A stretch of DNA of 48,248 nucleotides, taken from NCBI RefSeq assembly GCF_013816785.1, contig NZ_JACDDV010000010.1, positions 1-48,248 on the forward strand, given 5' to 3'. Under the pieces are notes generated by a model, which was not told the origin of the DNA, did not search any database, and saw only the letters and a list, made by a program, of their open reading frames with translations. Position numbers and translations under genes: made by a program. Shown piece by piece: positions 9,352 to 17,230 of this stretch (position 1 is the stretch's first letter; every line of letters begins with the position of its first letter). Source of the stretch: Sphingomonas sp. (lineage in GTDB: Bacteria > Pseudomonadota > Alphaproteobacteria > Sphingomonadales > Sphingomonadaceae).

Positions 9352-11406
9352 CTACTTTTCGTGCAACTCGGCCAGCAGCGCGGGCGCGGGATAGATGTGC
9401 TTGAGCGCTTCCTCAAGCGCCGCGGTCGACACCGCGACGGTGCGGTTGTTCGACCCGTCATAGCCGTAATTGCCCGCCAGGCTGTGGATGTTGCCGTCGA
9501 ACGCCGCACCGATCACGGCGCCGCTCCTGTCGATCACCGGCGATCCGGAATTGCCGCCGATGATGTCGTTGGTGGTGATGAAGTCATAGGTAATGCGGGG
9601 GTCGATCCTGGCCCGGTTGGTGACGAACGCGGTCGGCAGGTCGAACGGCGGCGCCCCGGTGGCGCGGTCGTAGATTCCGCCCATTAGCGTGCGCGTCGGC
9701 ACCATCCGGCCGCGCTCGTTCCAGCCCGCGACCTTGCCGTAGCTGATGCGCAGGGTGAAGGTCGCGTCGGGATAGAGCGTGTCGCCATAAGCGGCGAAGC
9801 GCGCGTCGGCGATCTTGGCCCGCGCCGCGGTGAGCGGGCCATCATAGCGTTCGTCGGCCAATGCCTGGAGCGCGCGGTCGCGGAGGTCGAGCCGACGCGC
9901 AAGGACGATCATCGGGTCGGTCGATGCGTCGACCGCCGCCTTGCCGCCGACCCACAGCTGCTTGCGATAGGCCGGGTCGCCCATCCGCGTTCCGGCGACC
10001 AGTCGCGCGGCGAGCCCCTCGGGCGATTCCTTGCCGAGCATCAGCTTGGCGTCGGCATCGTCGGGCCCGAGATATTCGCGCGCCTTCGACAGGCTCCATT
10101 CAAGCATCAACTGATCGACCCAGGGCGTGATCGGCCGGTCGTCGAGCACTTGCTTTTCGATCAGCGGCAGCGCGCTGTCGCTGTAGCCGGGAAGCCTATG
10201 GTCGTTGGGCTTGGCGCGCTCCTCGCTCGCCCGGACCAGCTTCGAAGCATAGCCATATAGGTCGCCTTGCGGCCGAATGAAGCGGGTCGGCAGATAAAGG
10301 TCGCGATAGGCCGCGACGGCCGTAGCGGCGTCGGCCCATGGATCGCCGATCGCCGCATTGCCGGCGCTCTTCGCCCGCAAATCGGCCTCGGCCGCGGCGA
10401 TGCGGCCCATGAAGACCGGATCGTTGAACGCCTTTACCCGGCCGATATAGACCTTGAGGCTGTTCTCGACTCCGTCGAGTTCCTCCTTGCCTTGGCGGAA
10501 CCGCTCGGGGCTTTGCGCCATCGCCGCGATCAAGCGACCGCGAAGCTCGGAATAGATGGCGACGTTGATCGGTGCGCTGACTTCCTTGGCGAAGGCGAGC
10601 TGCGCGCCGGTCTGCGATCGCTGGGTCGACCCGGGGTTGCCGACGACAAAGGTCGCTTCGCCGTCGGATGGTGCGCGCACCGCCCAGGTCAGATGTTGGG
10701 GGGTCGTCACCGGTTTTCCGTTTTCATAGGCGCGAAGAAAGCTGCCATCGAGCGCATAGCGCGGGAAGTTGAAATTGTCGGGGTCGCCGCCAAACTGTTC
10801 GGCGCGCGATTCGGGCGCCCAGACGATGCGCACGTCGCTATATTTGCGATAGGTGTAGAGCTTGTACTGGCCGCCGCCGTAGAGTGTGACGACCTGGCAG
10901 CGGGTGGTGGCGGTGTCGGGGCATCCCGCCGCCTCGGTTCGCGCGATCGCCGCGGTGCGCGCCTTGACCGCCGCCAACCCGCTGGCTGTCCCGATCGCGG
11001 CCTTGACGGCCCCGCTGACGTCGCGGATCGCGGTCACCACCTCCGCCTGCTGGCCCGGGCACAGGCGCTCCTCGTTGCGGCCGTGTGCGATATAGCCGTC
11101 CTTGAGATAATCGCTGCCGTCGCTCGAGAGATCCTGGAGGCATGACGCGACGCAATGGTGGTTGGTGAGGATCAGGCCGATCGCGGAGACGAAGCTGGCC
11201 GAGCAGCCGCCGGTCAGCCGCACCGCCGAGGCGCGCACACGATCGAGCCAGGCCTGGTCGGGCGCGAAGCCATAGTCGGCCTTCATCTTGGCGGTCGGAA
11301 AGGCGTCGAACGTCCACATCCCCTCGTCGGCGCGCGCCGCGGCAAGCGGCAGAGAAAGGATGGTGATGAAGGCGGCGGCGCGAGCGGTGCGGGGGATACG
11401 CGGCAT
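9352..11406 (-). CDS. S46 family serine peptidase (dipeptidyl-peptidase 7/11 type)
   Basis: 684-residue exported serine peptidase. The ATG at 11406 gives a clean signal peptide (hydrophobic to about residue 25, ending AAARA). A longer frame to 11481 adds unrelated residues and was rejected. The mature N terminus DEGMWTFDAFP is typical of S46. The catalytic His lies in LILTNHHC (about residue 83-84) and the nucleophile in GGNSGSPVID (Ser about 620). FGGDPDNFNFPRY is another family block. S46 enzymes remove dipeptides from peptide N termini in the periplasm. The residue after AAFD is Gly where, as I recall, the Asp/Glu-specific DPP11 carries Arg; this hints at DPP7-like preference for hydrophobic P1 residues (inference). 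Monocistronic in appearance, with a terminator-like hairpin just upstream. Confidence 0.92.
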   Translation of the reverse strand: MPRIPRTARAAAFITILSLPLAAARADEGMWTFDAFPTAKMKADYGFAPDQAWLDRVRASAVRLTGGCSASFVSAIGLILTNHHCVASCLQDLSSDGSDYLKDGYIAHGRNEERLCPGQQAEVVTAIRDVSGAVKAAIGTASGLAAVKARTAAIARTEAAGCPDTATTRCQVVTLYGGGQYKLYTYRKYSDVRIVWAPESRAEQFGGDPDNFNFPRYALDGSFLRAYENGKPVTTPQHLTWAVRAPSDGEATFVVGNPGSTQRSQTGAQLAFAKEVSAPINVAIYSELRGRLIAAMAQSPERFRQGKEELDGVENSLKVYIGRVKAFNDPVFMGRIAAAEADLRAKSAGNAAIGDPWADAATAVAAYRDLYLPTRFIRPQGDLYGYASKLVRASEERAKPNDHRLPGYSDSALPLIEKQVLDDRPITPWVDQLMLEWSLSKAREYLGPDDADAKLMLGKESPEGLAARLVAGTRMGDPAYRKQLWVGGKAAVDASTDPMIVLARRLDLRDRALQALADERYDGPLTAARAKIADARFAAYGDTLYPDATFTLRISYGKVAGWNERGRMVPTRTLMGGIYDRATGAPPFDLPTAFVTNRARIDPRITYDFITTNDIIGGNSGSPVIDRSGAVIGAAFDGNIHSLAGNYGYDGSNNRTVAVSTAALEEALKHIYPAPALLAELHEK

Positions 11407-11446
11407 GGACCAGAACTCCGGTTTGAAAAACGCGCCATCGTGCACG

Positions 11447-11479
11447 AAAAAAGGCCCGGCGCAAGCGAAGCGCGCGGCC
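11447..11479 (-). terminator. Rho-independent terminator candidate for the EF-hand gene
   Basis: On the minus strand, downstream of the EF-hand stop, GGCC and GCGC arms pair with GCGC and GGCC arms around a seven-base loop, with a two-by-two internal mismatch. Six uridines follow immediately (complement of 11447-11452). This separates the EF-hand transcript from the S46 gene that starts 40 bases further on. Confidence 0.5.
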
Positions 11480-11502
11480 ATGCCGGCGGTACGGCGAAGG
11501 AG

Positions 11503-12147
11503 CTAACCGGCGGTCCGTTTTTCCCTGAATTGCTTGATCATGAGCGGGCGCCCGGCACGACGTTCGTCGCGGGTGACGCGGCCGTCGCGATCAGCATCCA
11601 TCTTGTCGAAATGCTGGAGCGCCATCGCCTCGGCCTCGGCCAGCGTGACGCGGCCGTCATGATTGCTGTCGGCCATGGCGATCATACGTCCGCCGCCCAT
11701 GCCCATGCCCATGCCCATGCCGCCGCGGTGCACGCGCATCTGCCGCTTTCCGCCGCCCTTTCGGCCGTTAATGGCGACGCGCTTCTCCATCCGCATTTCG
11801 CGACCCTTGGCGAATTCGTCGCGGCTGATCATGCCGTCCTTGTTGGCATCGAGCCGGTCGAATGCGGCGGCTGGATCACCGTGGCCGCCGCCGTGCATCA
11901 TAGCGCGCGGACCGCCATGGCCGCCCATCGCGCCATGCAGCTGGGCAATTTCAGCGGTGCTGATGGTGCCGTCCTGGTCGGCGTCGAAGCGCGCGAAATG
12001 GTCGCGCACCTTCGCCTGCACTTCGCCACGAGTCATCACATGGTCGGCCATCCGCACGAGCGGAGCGGCTGCTGCCGGCGGCGCGGTCTGGGCGATGGCG
12101 GCGCCGGCGCACAGCGCGAGCCCGGCCGCGGTGAGAGTTTTCAGCAT
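11503..12147 (-). CDS. Exported EF-hand calcium-binding protein
   Basis: 214 residues. The ATG at 12147 is preceded by a strong AGGAGG ribosome site and begins a signal peptide (about residues 1-20, ending AIAQ). Four canonical EF-hand loops are visible: residues 55-66 (DADQDGTISTAE), 100-111 (DANKDGMISRDE), 160-171 (DSNHDGRVTLAE) and 184-195 (DADRDGRVTRDE). Between pairs lie His/Gly-rich and Met/Gly-rich low-complexity linkers, including an alternating Met-Gly run at about 143-150. Each loop carries acidic residues at positions 1, 5 and 12, and positions 1, 3 and 5 in loops one and four, so calcium binding is likely. Role (calcium buffering or sensing in the periplasm) is not known. It diverges from argG. 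Confidence 0.88.
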   Translation of the reverse strand: MLKTLTAAGLALCAGAAIAQTAPPAAAAPLVRMADHVMTRGEVQAKVRDHFARFDADQDGTISTAEIAQLHGAMGGHGGPRAMMHGGGHGDPAAAFDRLDANKDGMISRDEFAKGREMRMEKRVAINGRKGGGKRQMRVHRGGMGMGMGMGGGRMIAMADSNHDGRVTLAEAEAMALQHFDKMDADRDGRVTRDERRAGRPLMIKQFREKRTAG

Positions 12148-12274
12148 GGATCGGCCCTCCTGTAAACGGGAAGTGAATGCTATGCCGCAAATCCTGTATG
12201 ACGCTTGAACGGCGGGGGGCATGGTGGCAAGGCGCGCGCCAGCCGCGCCAGAGCAACAAGGACCGTCCCCCGCC
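12148..12274. promoter_or_regulatory. Divergent intergenic region, EF-hand gene / argG
   Basis: The 127 bases between the two divergent starts must hold promoters for both genes. An AGGAGG ribosome site for the EF-hand gene is clear. I could not assign convincing -35 and -10 boxes on either strand and saw no strong palindrome, so no operator is claimed. Confidence 0.4.
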
Positions 12275-13495
12275 ATGCCCGACAAGATCAACCGCGTCGT
12301 GCTGGCCTATTCGGGCGGCCTCGACACGAGTGTGATCCTGAAGTGGCTGCAGCAGACCTACGCTTGCGAAGTGGTGACCTTTACCGCTGATCTCGGCCAG
12401 GGCGAGGAGCTGGGGCCGGCGCAGCGCACGGCCGCGCTGATGGGGGTTAGGCCCGAGCATATCTTCATCGACGATTTGCGCGAGGAATTCGTCGCCGATT
12501 ACGTTTTCCCGATGATGCGCGCCAACGCGCTCTACGAAGGGCTGTACCTGCTCGGCACGTCGATCGCGCGGCCGTTGATCGCCAAGCGCCAGGTCGAGAT
12601 CGCGAGCGCGGTGGGGGCGGACGCGGTGGCCCACGGTGCGACCGGCAAGGGCAACGACCAGGTTCGGTTCGAGCTCGGCTATTATGCGCTCGCTCCCGAC
12701 ATCAAGGTGATCGCGCCGTGGCGCGAGTGGGATTTGACCAGCCGCACCGCGCTGATCGAGTTCGCCGAGAAGAACCAGATCCCGGTGCCGACGGACAAAC
12801 GCGGCGAAAGCCCGTTTTCGACCGACGCCAACCTCCTCCACACATCGAGCGAAGGAAAGGTTCTCGAGGATCCGTGGCAGGAAGTGCCCGGCTATATCTA
12901 TTCGCGCACCGACGATCTGCTGGCCGCGCCGGATAGGCCTGAGGAAATCACGATAGAATTCAAAGGTGGCGACGCGGTGGCGGTCAACGGCGAGGCGCTG
13001 AGTCCCGCGGCGCTGCTGACCAAATTGAATGCGCTGGGCAAGCGCCACGGGATCGGCCGGCTCGACCTAGTCGAGAACCGCTTCGTCGGGATGAAAAGCC
13101 GCGGCATGTACGAGACGCCGGGCGGGACGATCTATCATGCCGCCCACCGGGCGATCGAGCAGCTGACCCTCGACCGCGGCGCCGCGCATTTGAAAGACGA
13201 ACTCATGCCGCGCTACGCCGAGCTGATCTACAACGGCCTCTGGTTTTCGCCCGAGCGCGAGATGCTGCAGGCAGCAATCGACCACAGCCAGGCCATGGTC
13301 GACGGGACGGTGCGGATGAAGCTCTACAAAGGCGCGGTGCACATCACCGGGCGTAAGTCGCCGAACAGCCTTTACAGCGAGACAGTGGTGACCTTCGAGG
13401 ATGATGGCGGCGCCTACGACCAGCGCGACGCGGAGGGCTTTATCAAGCTGAACGCGCTGCGCCTGCGGCTCCTCGGACGGCGCGACCGCGCTTGA
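12275..13495 (+). CDS. argG: Argininosuccinate synthase
   Basis: 406-residue enzyme that joins citrulline and aspartate using ATP in arginine biosynthesis; cytoplasmic tetramer. The N terminus carries the PP-loop [12 protein letters not shown] (residues 11-22). Further family blocks are [14 protein letters not shown] and [11 protein letters not shown]. The start is the ATG giving [15 protein letters not shown]; an in-frame extension back to 12221 is not supported by the family. argH lies 14 kb away on the other strand, so the last two arginine steps are not in one operon. The stop overlaps the TTG of the next gene. Confidence 0.96.
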   Translation: MPDKINRVVLAYSGGLDTSVILKWLQQTYACEVVTFTADLGQGEELGPAQRTAALMGVRPEHIFIDDLREEFVADYVFPMMRANALYEGLYLLGTSIARPLIAKRQVEIASAVGADAVAHGATGKGNDQVRFELGYYALAPDIKVIAPWREWDLTSRTALIEFAEKNQIPVPTDKRGESPFSTDANLLHTSSEGKVLEDPWQEVPGYIYSRTDDLLAAPDRPEEITIEFKGGDAVAVNGEALSPAALLTKLNALGKRHGIGRLDLVENRFVGMKSRGMYETPGGTIYHAAHRAIEQLTLDRGAAHLKDELMPRYAELIYNGLWFSPEREMLQAAIDHSQAMVDGTVRMKLYKGAVHITGRKSPNSLYSETVVTFEDDGGAYDQRDAEGFIKLNALRLRLLGRRDRA

Positions 13496-15123
13496 TCCCG
13501 ACGCCTCACCTGGTCGCCGACGAGGCCGCACCGGCACCCGCGCCCAAGGGTGCGCCGCGGCCGTGGTGGGAAGGACGGCCGTTCGTCGTGGCCATGATCC
13601 TCCTGGCGTTCGTGCCGCTCCTTTGGCCGTCGATCCCGCCGCTGGTCGATGTCGGCGGTCATATGGGACGCTACAAGGTCGCACTCGACGGGGCGAACAG
13701 CGCAGCGCTGCAGCAATGGTATCAATTCCACTGGTTGCCGATCGGCAACCTGGGGGTCGACCTGCTGGCGGTGCCGCTGGCCAAGTTGATTGGGCTCGAA
13801 GCGGCGACCAAGCTGATCGTCATGTCGATCCCGCCGATGACCGTCGCGGGCATGTTGTGGGTCGCGCGCGAAGTTCATAATCGCCTGCCACCGACGGTCG
13901 CCTTTGCGCTGCCGCTGGCGTTCGGACATCCATTCATGTTCGGCTTCGTCAATTTCTCCCTGGCGATGGCGCTGGCGCTGCTGGCCTTCGGGCTGTGGCT
14001 AAGGCTCGGACGGCTCGACCGGATACGCCTCCGCGCGATCCTGATGGTCCCGATCAGCTTCGTCATCTTCTTCGCCCACACCTTCGGCTGGGGGACGCTC
14101 GGCCTACTGTGCTTTTCGGCCGAAGCGGTGCGACAGCATGATCGCGGGCGCAGCTGGTGGCTGTCGGGACTGCGCGCGGCCTATCATGCGCTGGCGCTGG
14201 CGCTGCCGGTGCTGGCGATCGTGTTGTGGCGGACCGAGGCAACCGGCGGCCTTACCCAGCGCTGGTTCGACTGGGCGTTCAAGTGGGAGTATCTGCTGCG
14301 CATGTTCCGCGATCGGTGGGAGACGTTCGACATCGTCTCGGCCGCAATCGCGCTGGCGGTGCCGCTATTCGCGCTGGTTCACCCGCGGCTGACGCTGTCG
14401 CGCAACCTTGCCTTCTCCGGGCTGGTGCTGGCGCTAACCTATGTGCTGCTTCCCCGCGTCGTGTTCGGTTCGGCCTATACCGACATGCGGCTGGTGCCGT
14501 TCGCGGTGGCGATCTTCATCCTCGCTATCCGCTTCAAGGCCGAGACGCGATTTCCGCTGGCCAGCTGGCTCGCGGTCGCGGCGGTCGGGTTCATGGTGCT
14601 TCGGCTGGGCGGGACCACTGCCAGCATGGCCATTGCCGGGGCCCGCCAGAATGAGCAACTCAAGGCCCTCGACCATGTGCCGGTGGGGTCACGCGTCGCG
14701 GTGTTGGTATGGGACCGGTGCAGGCAATGGGCGCTCAGGCGTTCGGATCATCTCGGCGCGATGGCGACCGTGCGGCGGGACGCTTATACCAACGACCATT
14801 GGCCGATGGCGGGGTCGAGCATGATGGTGGTCGACTATCCGGCCGCCGGCTGGTTTCAGCGCGATCCATCGCAAATCGTCCGAGATCCCGGCTGCCGGTT
14901 CGAAGGCTGGTCGGTCGAGCGGGCGCTCGACCACCTTCCCGCGCCGGCGTTCGACTATCTGTGGTTGCTTGATATGCGTCCGATCCCGCCCAAATGGACG
15001 CAAGGCTGGCGGCCGGTGTGGTCGGGTGAAGGCTCGCAGCTGTTCAGGCGCGAGCCGTTGGACCAGGACGCCGAAGCACCGCCACCAGCGAAACGCCGAA
15101 CGGCAGCGGTACCCGCCCGATAA
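13492..15123 (+). CDS. Polytopic membrane protein, possible GT-C type glycosyltransferase
   Basis: About 543 residues with ten or more hydrophobic helices. The frame opens with TTG overlapping the argG stop (TTGA); no ATG or GTG gives a complete first helix, so the start is uncertain. After the first helix, a periplasmic-type loop carries [11 protein letters not shown] (Asp53, His57), the position where GT-C enzymes keep their acidic catalytic residues. The C-terminal 110 residues are soluble and include [14 protein letters not shown] recall this as a conserved unnamed membrane family in sphingomonads. Neighbouring gtrA, GT2 and methyltransferase genes support a glycan role, which is inference. 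Its last 80 bases overlap the end of the convergent methyltransferase gene. Confidence 0.6.
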   Translation: MIPTPHLVADEAAPAPAPKGAPRPWWEGRPFVVAMILLAFVPLLWPSIPPLVDVGGHMGRYKVALDGANSAALQQWYQFHWLPIGNLGVDLLAVPLAKLIGLEAATKLIVMSIPPMTVAGMLWVAREVHNRLPPTVAFALPLAFGHPFMFGFVNFSLAMALALLAFGLWLRLGRLDRIRLRAILMVPISFVIFFAHTFGWGTLGLLCFSAEAVRQHDRGRSWWLSGLRAAYHALALALPVLAIVLWRTEATGGLTQRWFDWAFKWEYLLRMFRDRWETFDIVSAAIALAVPLFALVHPRLTLSRNLAFSGLVLALTYVLLPRVVFGSAYTDMRLVPFAVAIFILAIRFKAETRFPLASWLAVAAVGFMVLRLGGTTASMAIAGARQNEQLKALDHVPVGSRVAVLVWDRCRQWALRRSDHLGAMATVRRDAYTNDHWPMAGSSMMVVDYPAAGWFQRDPSQIVRDPGCRFEGWSVERALDHLPAPAFDYLWLLDMRPIPPKWTQGWRPVWSGEGSQLFRREPLDQDAEAPPPAKRRTAAVPAR

Positions 15124-15790
15124 GCGACCGCTCCAGCCCGAACAGCGTGTCGAGGGTGCGATTGACCAGCGGTCCGGGCATGGCGTCGTCGCTATTCTGG
15201 TCGCCGCGCAGCCGGCCGATGAAGCGCGCCGCGGCGATCGGCGGGAACAACAGGCTGTTGAACGGCGACAGCAGCTCGATCGCGAACCCGGCCGCGCGAG
15301 CCAAGGCGGCGATCTCGCGTTTGCGATAGCGGCGATGATGATGGTGGGCGACATCGTGCGCGCTCCACATCCAAGGATTGGCGGGGACGGTTACCAGCAG
15401 CGCGCCGCCCGGTTTCAGCCGTTCGAAAATGGCGGCGAGCGAGGCCTTGTCGTCTGCGACATGTTCGAGCACGTCGAGCAGCGCGATAAGGTCGTAGGAC
15501 GCGGCCGGGAACATCGACAGGTCGGGCAGCGCGGCTTCCTCAACCGGCTTGCCCAGTCGCTCGCTGGCGAGCTCGCGTGCTACGGGATCGAGCTCGCTCG
15601 CCTCGATCGTGCCGAAGCGCGACAGCATGGCAAGGTTGTGGCCGGTGCCGCAGCCGACCTCGAGGATGCGCGCGCCGGCGGGCGGGCGGACGATCCGCTC
15701 GATCAGCCCGTCGAGGATGCGGCGGCGCGCGGCGAACCACCAATGGTTGCGGTCGAGCGCCGCCATTTGCTCGAACACCTTGCGCTCCAT
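15044..15790 (-). CDS. Class I SAM-dependent methyltransferase
   Basis: 248 residues. Motif I ILEVGCGTGHN (about residues 41-51) and YDLIALLDVLEHV mark a Rossmann-fold methyltransferase of the UbiE/Methyltransf_11 or 23 type. LKPGGALLVTVPANPWMWSAHD is the usual post-motif strand, and a His-rich HHHHRRYRK follows. A hydrophobic stretch near residues 185-200 may anchor it at the membrane. The ATG overlaps the GT2 stop (ATGA), so it is the last gene of a gtrA - GT2 - methyltransferase operon. It may methylate a sugar or lipid-linked intermediate; the substrate is unknown. Confidence 0.82.
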   Translation of the reverse strand: MERKVFEQMAALDRNHWWFAARRRILDGLIERIVRPPAGARILEVGCGTGHNLAMLSRFGTIEASELDPVARELASERLGKPVEEAALPDLSMFPAASYDLIALLDVLEHVADDKASLAAIFERLKPGGALLVTVPANPWMWSAHDVAHHHHRRYRKREIAALARAAGFAIELLSPFNSLLFPPIAAARFIGRLRGDQNSDDAMPGPLVNRTLDTLFGLERSLIGRVPLPFGVSLVAVLRRPGPTARA

Positions 15791-16737
15791 CAGTCGGCGC
15801 CGATCTTTTCGCGTACCACATAAAGCGGTCGCGCTTTGGTTTCGGTCAGGATGCGGCCGACATATTCGCCAAGAACGCCCAAAGAGAGCAATTGCAGACC
15901 GCCGAGGAACAGCACCGCGACCATCATCGAGGCGTAGCCCGGCACTTCGATGCCCGAGGTCAGCGTGCGGATGATGATGAAGATGGCGTAGCCGAGCGCG
16001 CCGAGCGCGACAAACGCGCCGAGATAGCTCCAGATGCGCAGCGGAACGGTCGAGGCCGAGGTGATGCCGTCGATCGCCAGCGTCCACAGCTTCCAATAGT
16101 TGAATTTGGTGCGGCCGACCTTGCGCTCCTCGCGGTGGTAGCTGACCGCCGCCTGGCGAAATCCGGCCCAGGCGAACAGGCCCTTCATGAAGCGGTTGCG
16201 CTCGGGCATGCGGCGGATGACGTCGACCACGCGCCGGTCGAGCAGGCGGAAGTCGCCGGCATGCTCGGGGATCTTGTCCTGGCTCAGCCAATTATGGGCG
16301 CGATAGTAAAGGTCGGCAGTCAGCCGTTTGGGCAGGCTGTCGGTCTCCCGATTGTCGCGCACCCCATACACCACGTCAAATCCATCGCGCCACTTGGCGA
16401 TCATCGGTGGCAGCACTTCGGGCGGGTCCTGCAGGTCAACATCGAGCGGCACCACCGCACTCCCCCGCGCCGCATCGAGCCCGGCCGACAGGGCGGCCTC
16501 CTTGCCGAAATTGCGCGACAGCGACAAGCCGCGGACGCGGGTGTCGGCGGCGTTCGCCTTGCGAATGATTTCGAGCGTGGTGTCCGAGCTGCCGTCGTCG
16601 ATGAACAATATTTCGAACGAACCCGCCACCGGATCGTCGAGGGCTTCGAGCACAGGCACCACCCGCGCCAGAAATGGACCGATCGCTGCTTCCTCGTCCC
16701 TGACCGGAACGACCAGGCTGAGTTCGACGGTGGTCAT
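15790..16737 (-). CDS. GtrB-like polyprenyl-phosphate glycosyltransferase (GT2)
   Basis: 315 residues. The N-terminal GT2 domain has SLVVPVRDEE, FIDDGSSDTT, LSRNFGKEAAL and the metal-binding VPLDVDLQDPPE, the pattern of GtrB/DPM1-like enzymes that load a sugar onto undecaprenyl phosphate. Two C-terminal membrane helices (about residues 228-255 and 265-295) and the end GEYVGRILTETKARPLYVV fit the GtrB/ArnC architecture. It lies ten bases after gtrA and overlaps the methyltransferase gene by four bases. Donor sugar cannot be read from the sequence. Confidence 0.9.
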   Translation of the reverse strand: MTTVELSLVVPVRDEEAAIGPFLARVVPVLEALDDPVAGSFEILFIDDGSSDTTLEIIRKANAADTRVRGLSLSRNFGKEAALSAGLDAARGSAVVPLDVDLQDPPEVLPPMIAKWRDGFDVVYGVRDNRETDSLPKRLTADLYYRAHNWLSQDKIPEHAGDFRLLDRRVVDVIRRMPERNRFMKGLFAWAGFRQAAVSYHREERKVGRTKFNYWKLWTLAIDGITSASTVPLRIWSYLGAFVALGALGYAIFIIIRTLTSGIEVPGYASMMVAVLFLGGLQLLSLGVLGEYVGRILTETKARPLYVVREKIGAD

Positions 16738-16747
16738 GCGGGGGGAC

Positions 16748-17170
16748 TCATGAATAGACGAAGCGGCGGTGGAGCCAGAAGGTCAAGAGCGGGGTCACGA
16801 AAATCATCGGGATGGTCGGCCACCAAGTTGGGCCGTGCAGTTGCTTGACCAGCGTCCAGATGAAGCCCTGGTTGACCAGGAAGCCAAGGATGTTGACGGC
16901 AAGGAAGCGGCCCATGCGCGCATGATGGCGGTCGCGCGCGCCATGATCGCGGAAGCTGAACGCGCCGTGGGCAACATAGCTGACCGCCGAAAAGAACAGG
17001 AAGACGATGGTCAAGCTGATCATCGGGTCGACCGACAGATATTCGCTGATCGCCCAATAGCTTGCGGCGACCGCCAAAGTGATGGCGAAGCCGGCGAAGG
17101 CATAGCGCGCCAGCTGGAACAGCATGGCGCGGCGCTCGGCGCCGATCGAGTGGAGGGCCGAAGAGAACAT
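16748..17170 (-). CDS. GtrA-family membrane protein
   Basis: 140 residues with four predicted helices, the size and layout of GtrA, thought to flip lipid-linked sugars across the inner membrane. Family features include FARYAFAG-like QLARYAFAGF, then SYVAHGAFSFRDHG between helices two and three, and the C-terminal TFWLHRRFVYS. The start ATG at 17170 is preceded by a GAGAG ribosome site; twelve further upstream residues are possible but unlikely. First gene of the gtrA - GT2 - methyltransferase operon. Confidence 0.9.
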   Translation of the reverse strand: MFSSALHSIGAERRAMLFQLARYAFAGFAITLAVAASYWAISEYLSVDPMISLTIVFLFFSAVSYVAHGAFSFRDHGARDRHHARMGRFLAVNILGFLVNQGFIWTLVKQLHGPTWWPTIPMIFVTPLLTFWLHRRFVYS

Positions 17171-17230
17171 CGGCTTGCTCTCTAGTGGCTTGCCGCTAGG
17201 ACACAATCTCGAAAAGCGGGGCGGGCGGGC

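Noticed and set aside
10267-11145. 292-codon plus-strand frame opposite the S46 gene
   Set aside because: Lies wholly within the S46 coding region, without motif or ribosome site.
12148-12274. Arginine operator or riboswitch ahead of argG
   Set aside because: No convincing palindrome, aptamer-like pairing or clear promoter boxes could be found in the 127-base gap.
15577-16848. 423-codon plus-strand frame opposite the methyltransferase and GT2 genes
   Set aside because: Composition is that of an antisense frame and both strands' motifs favour the minus-strand genes.
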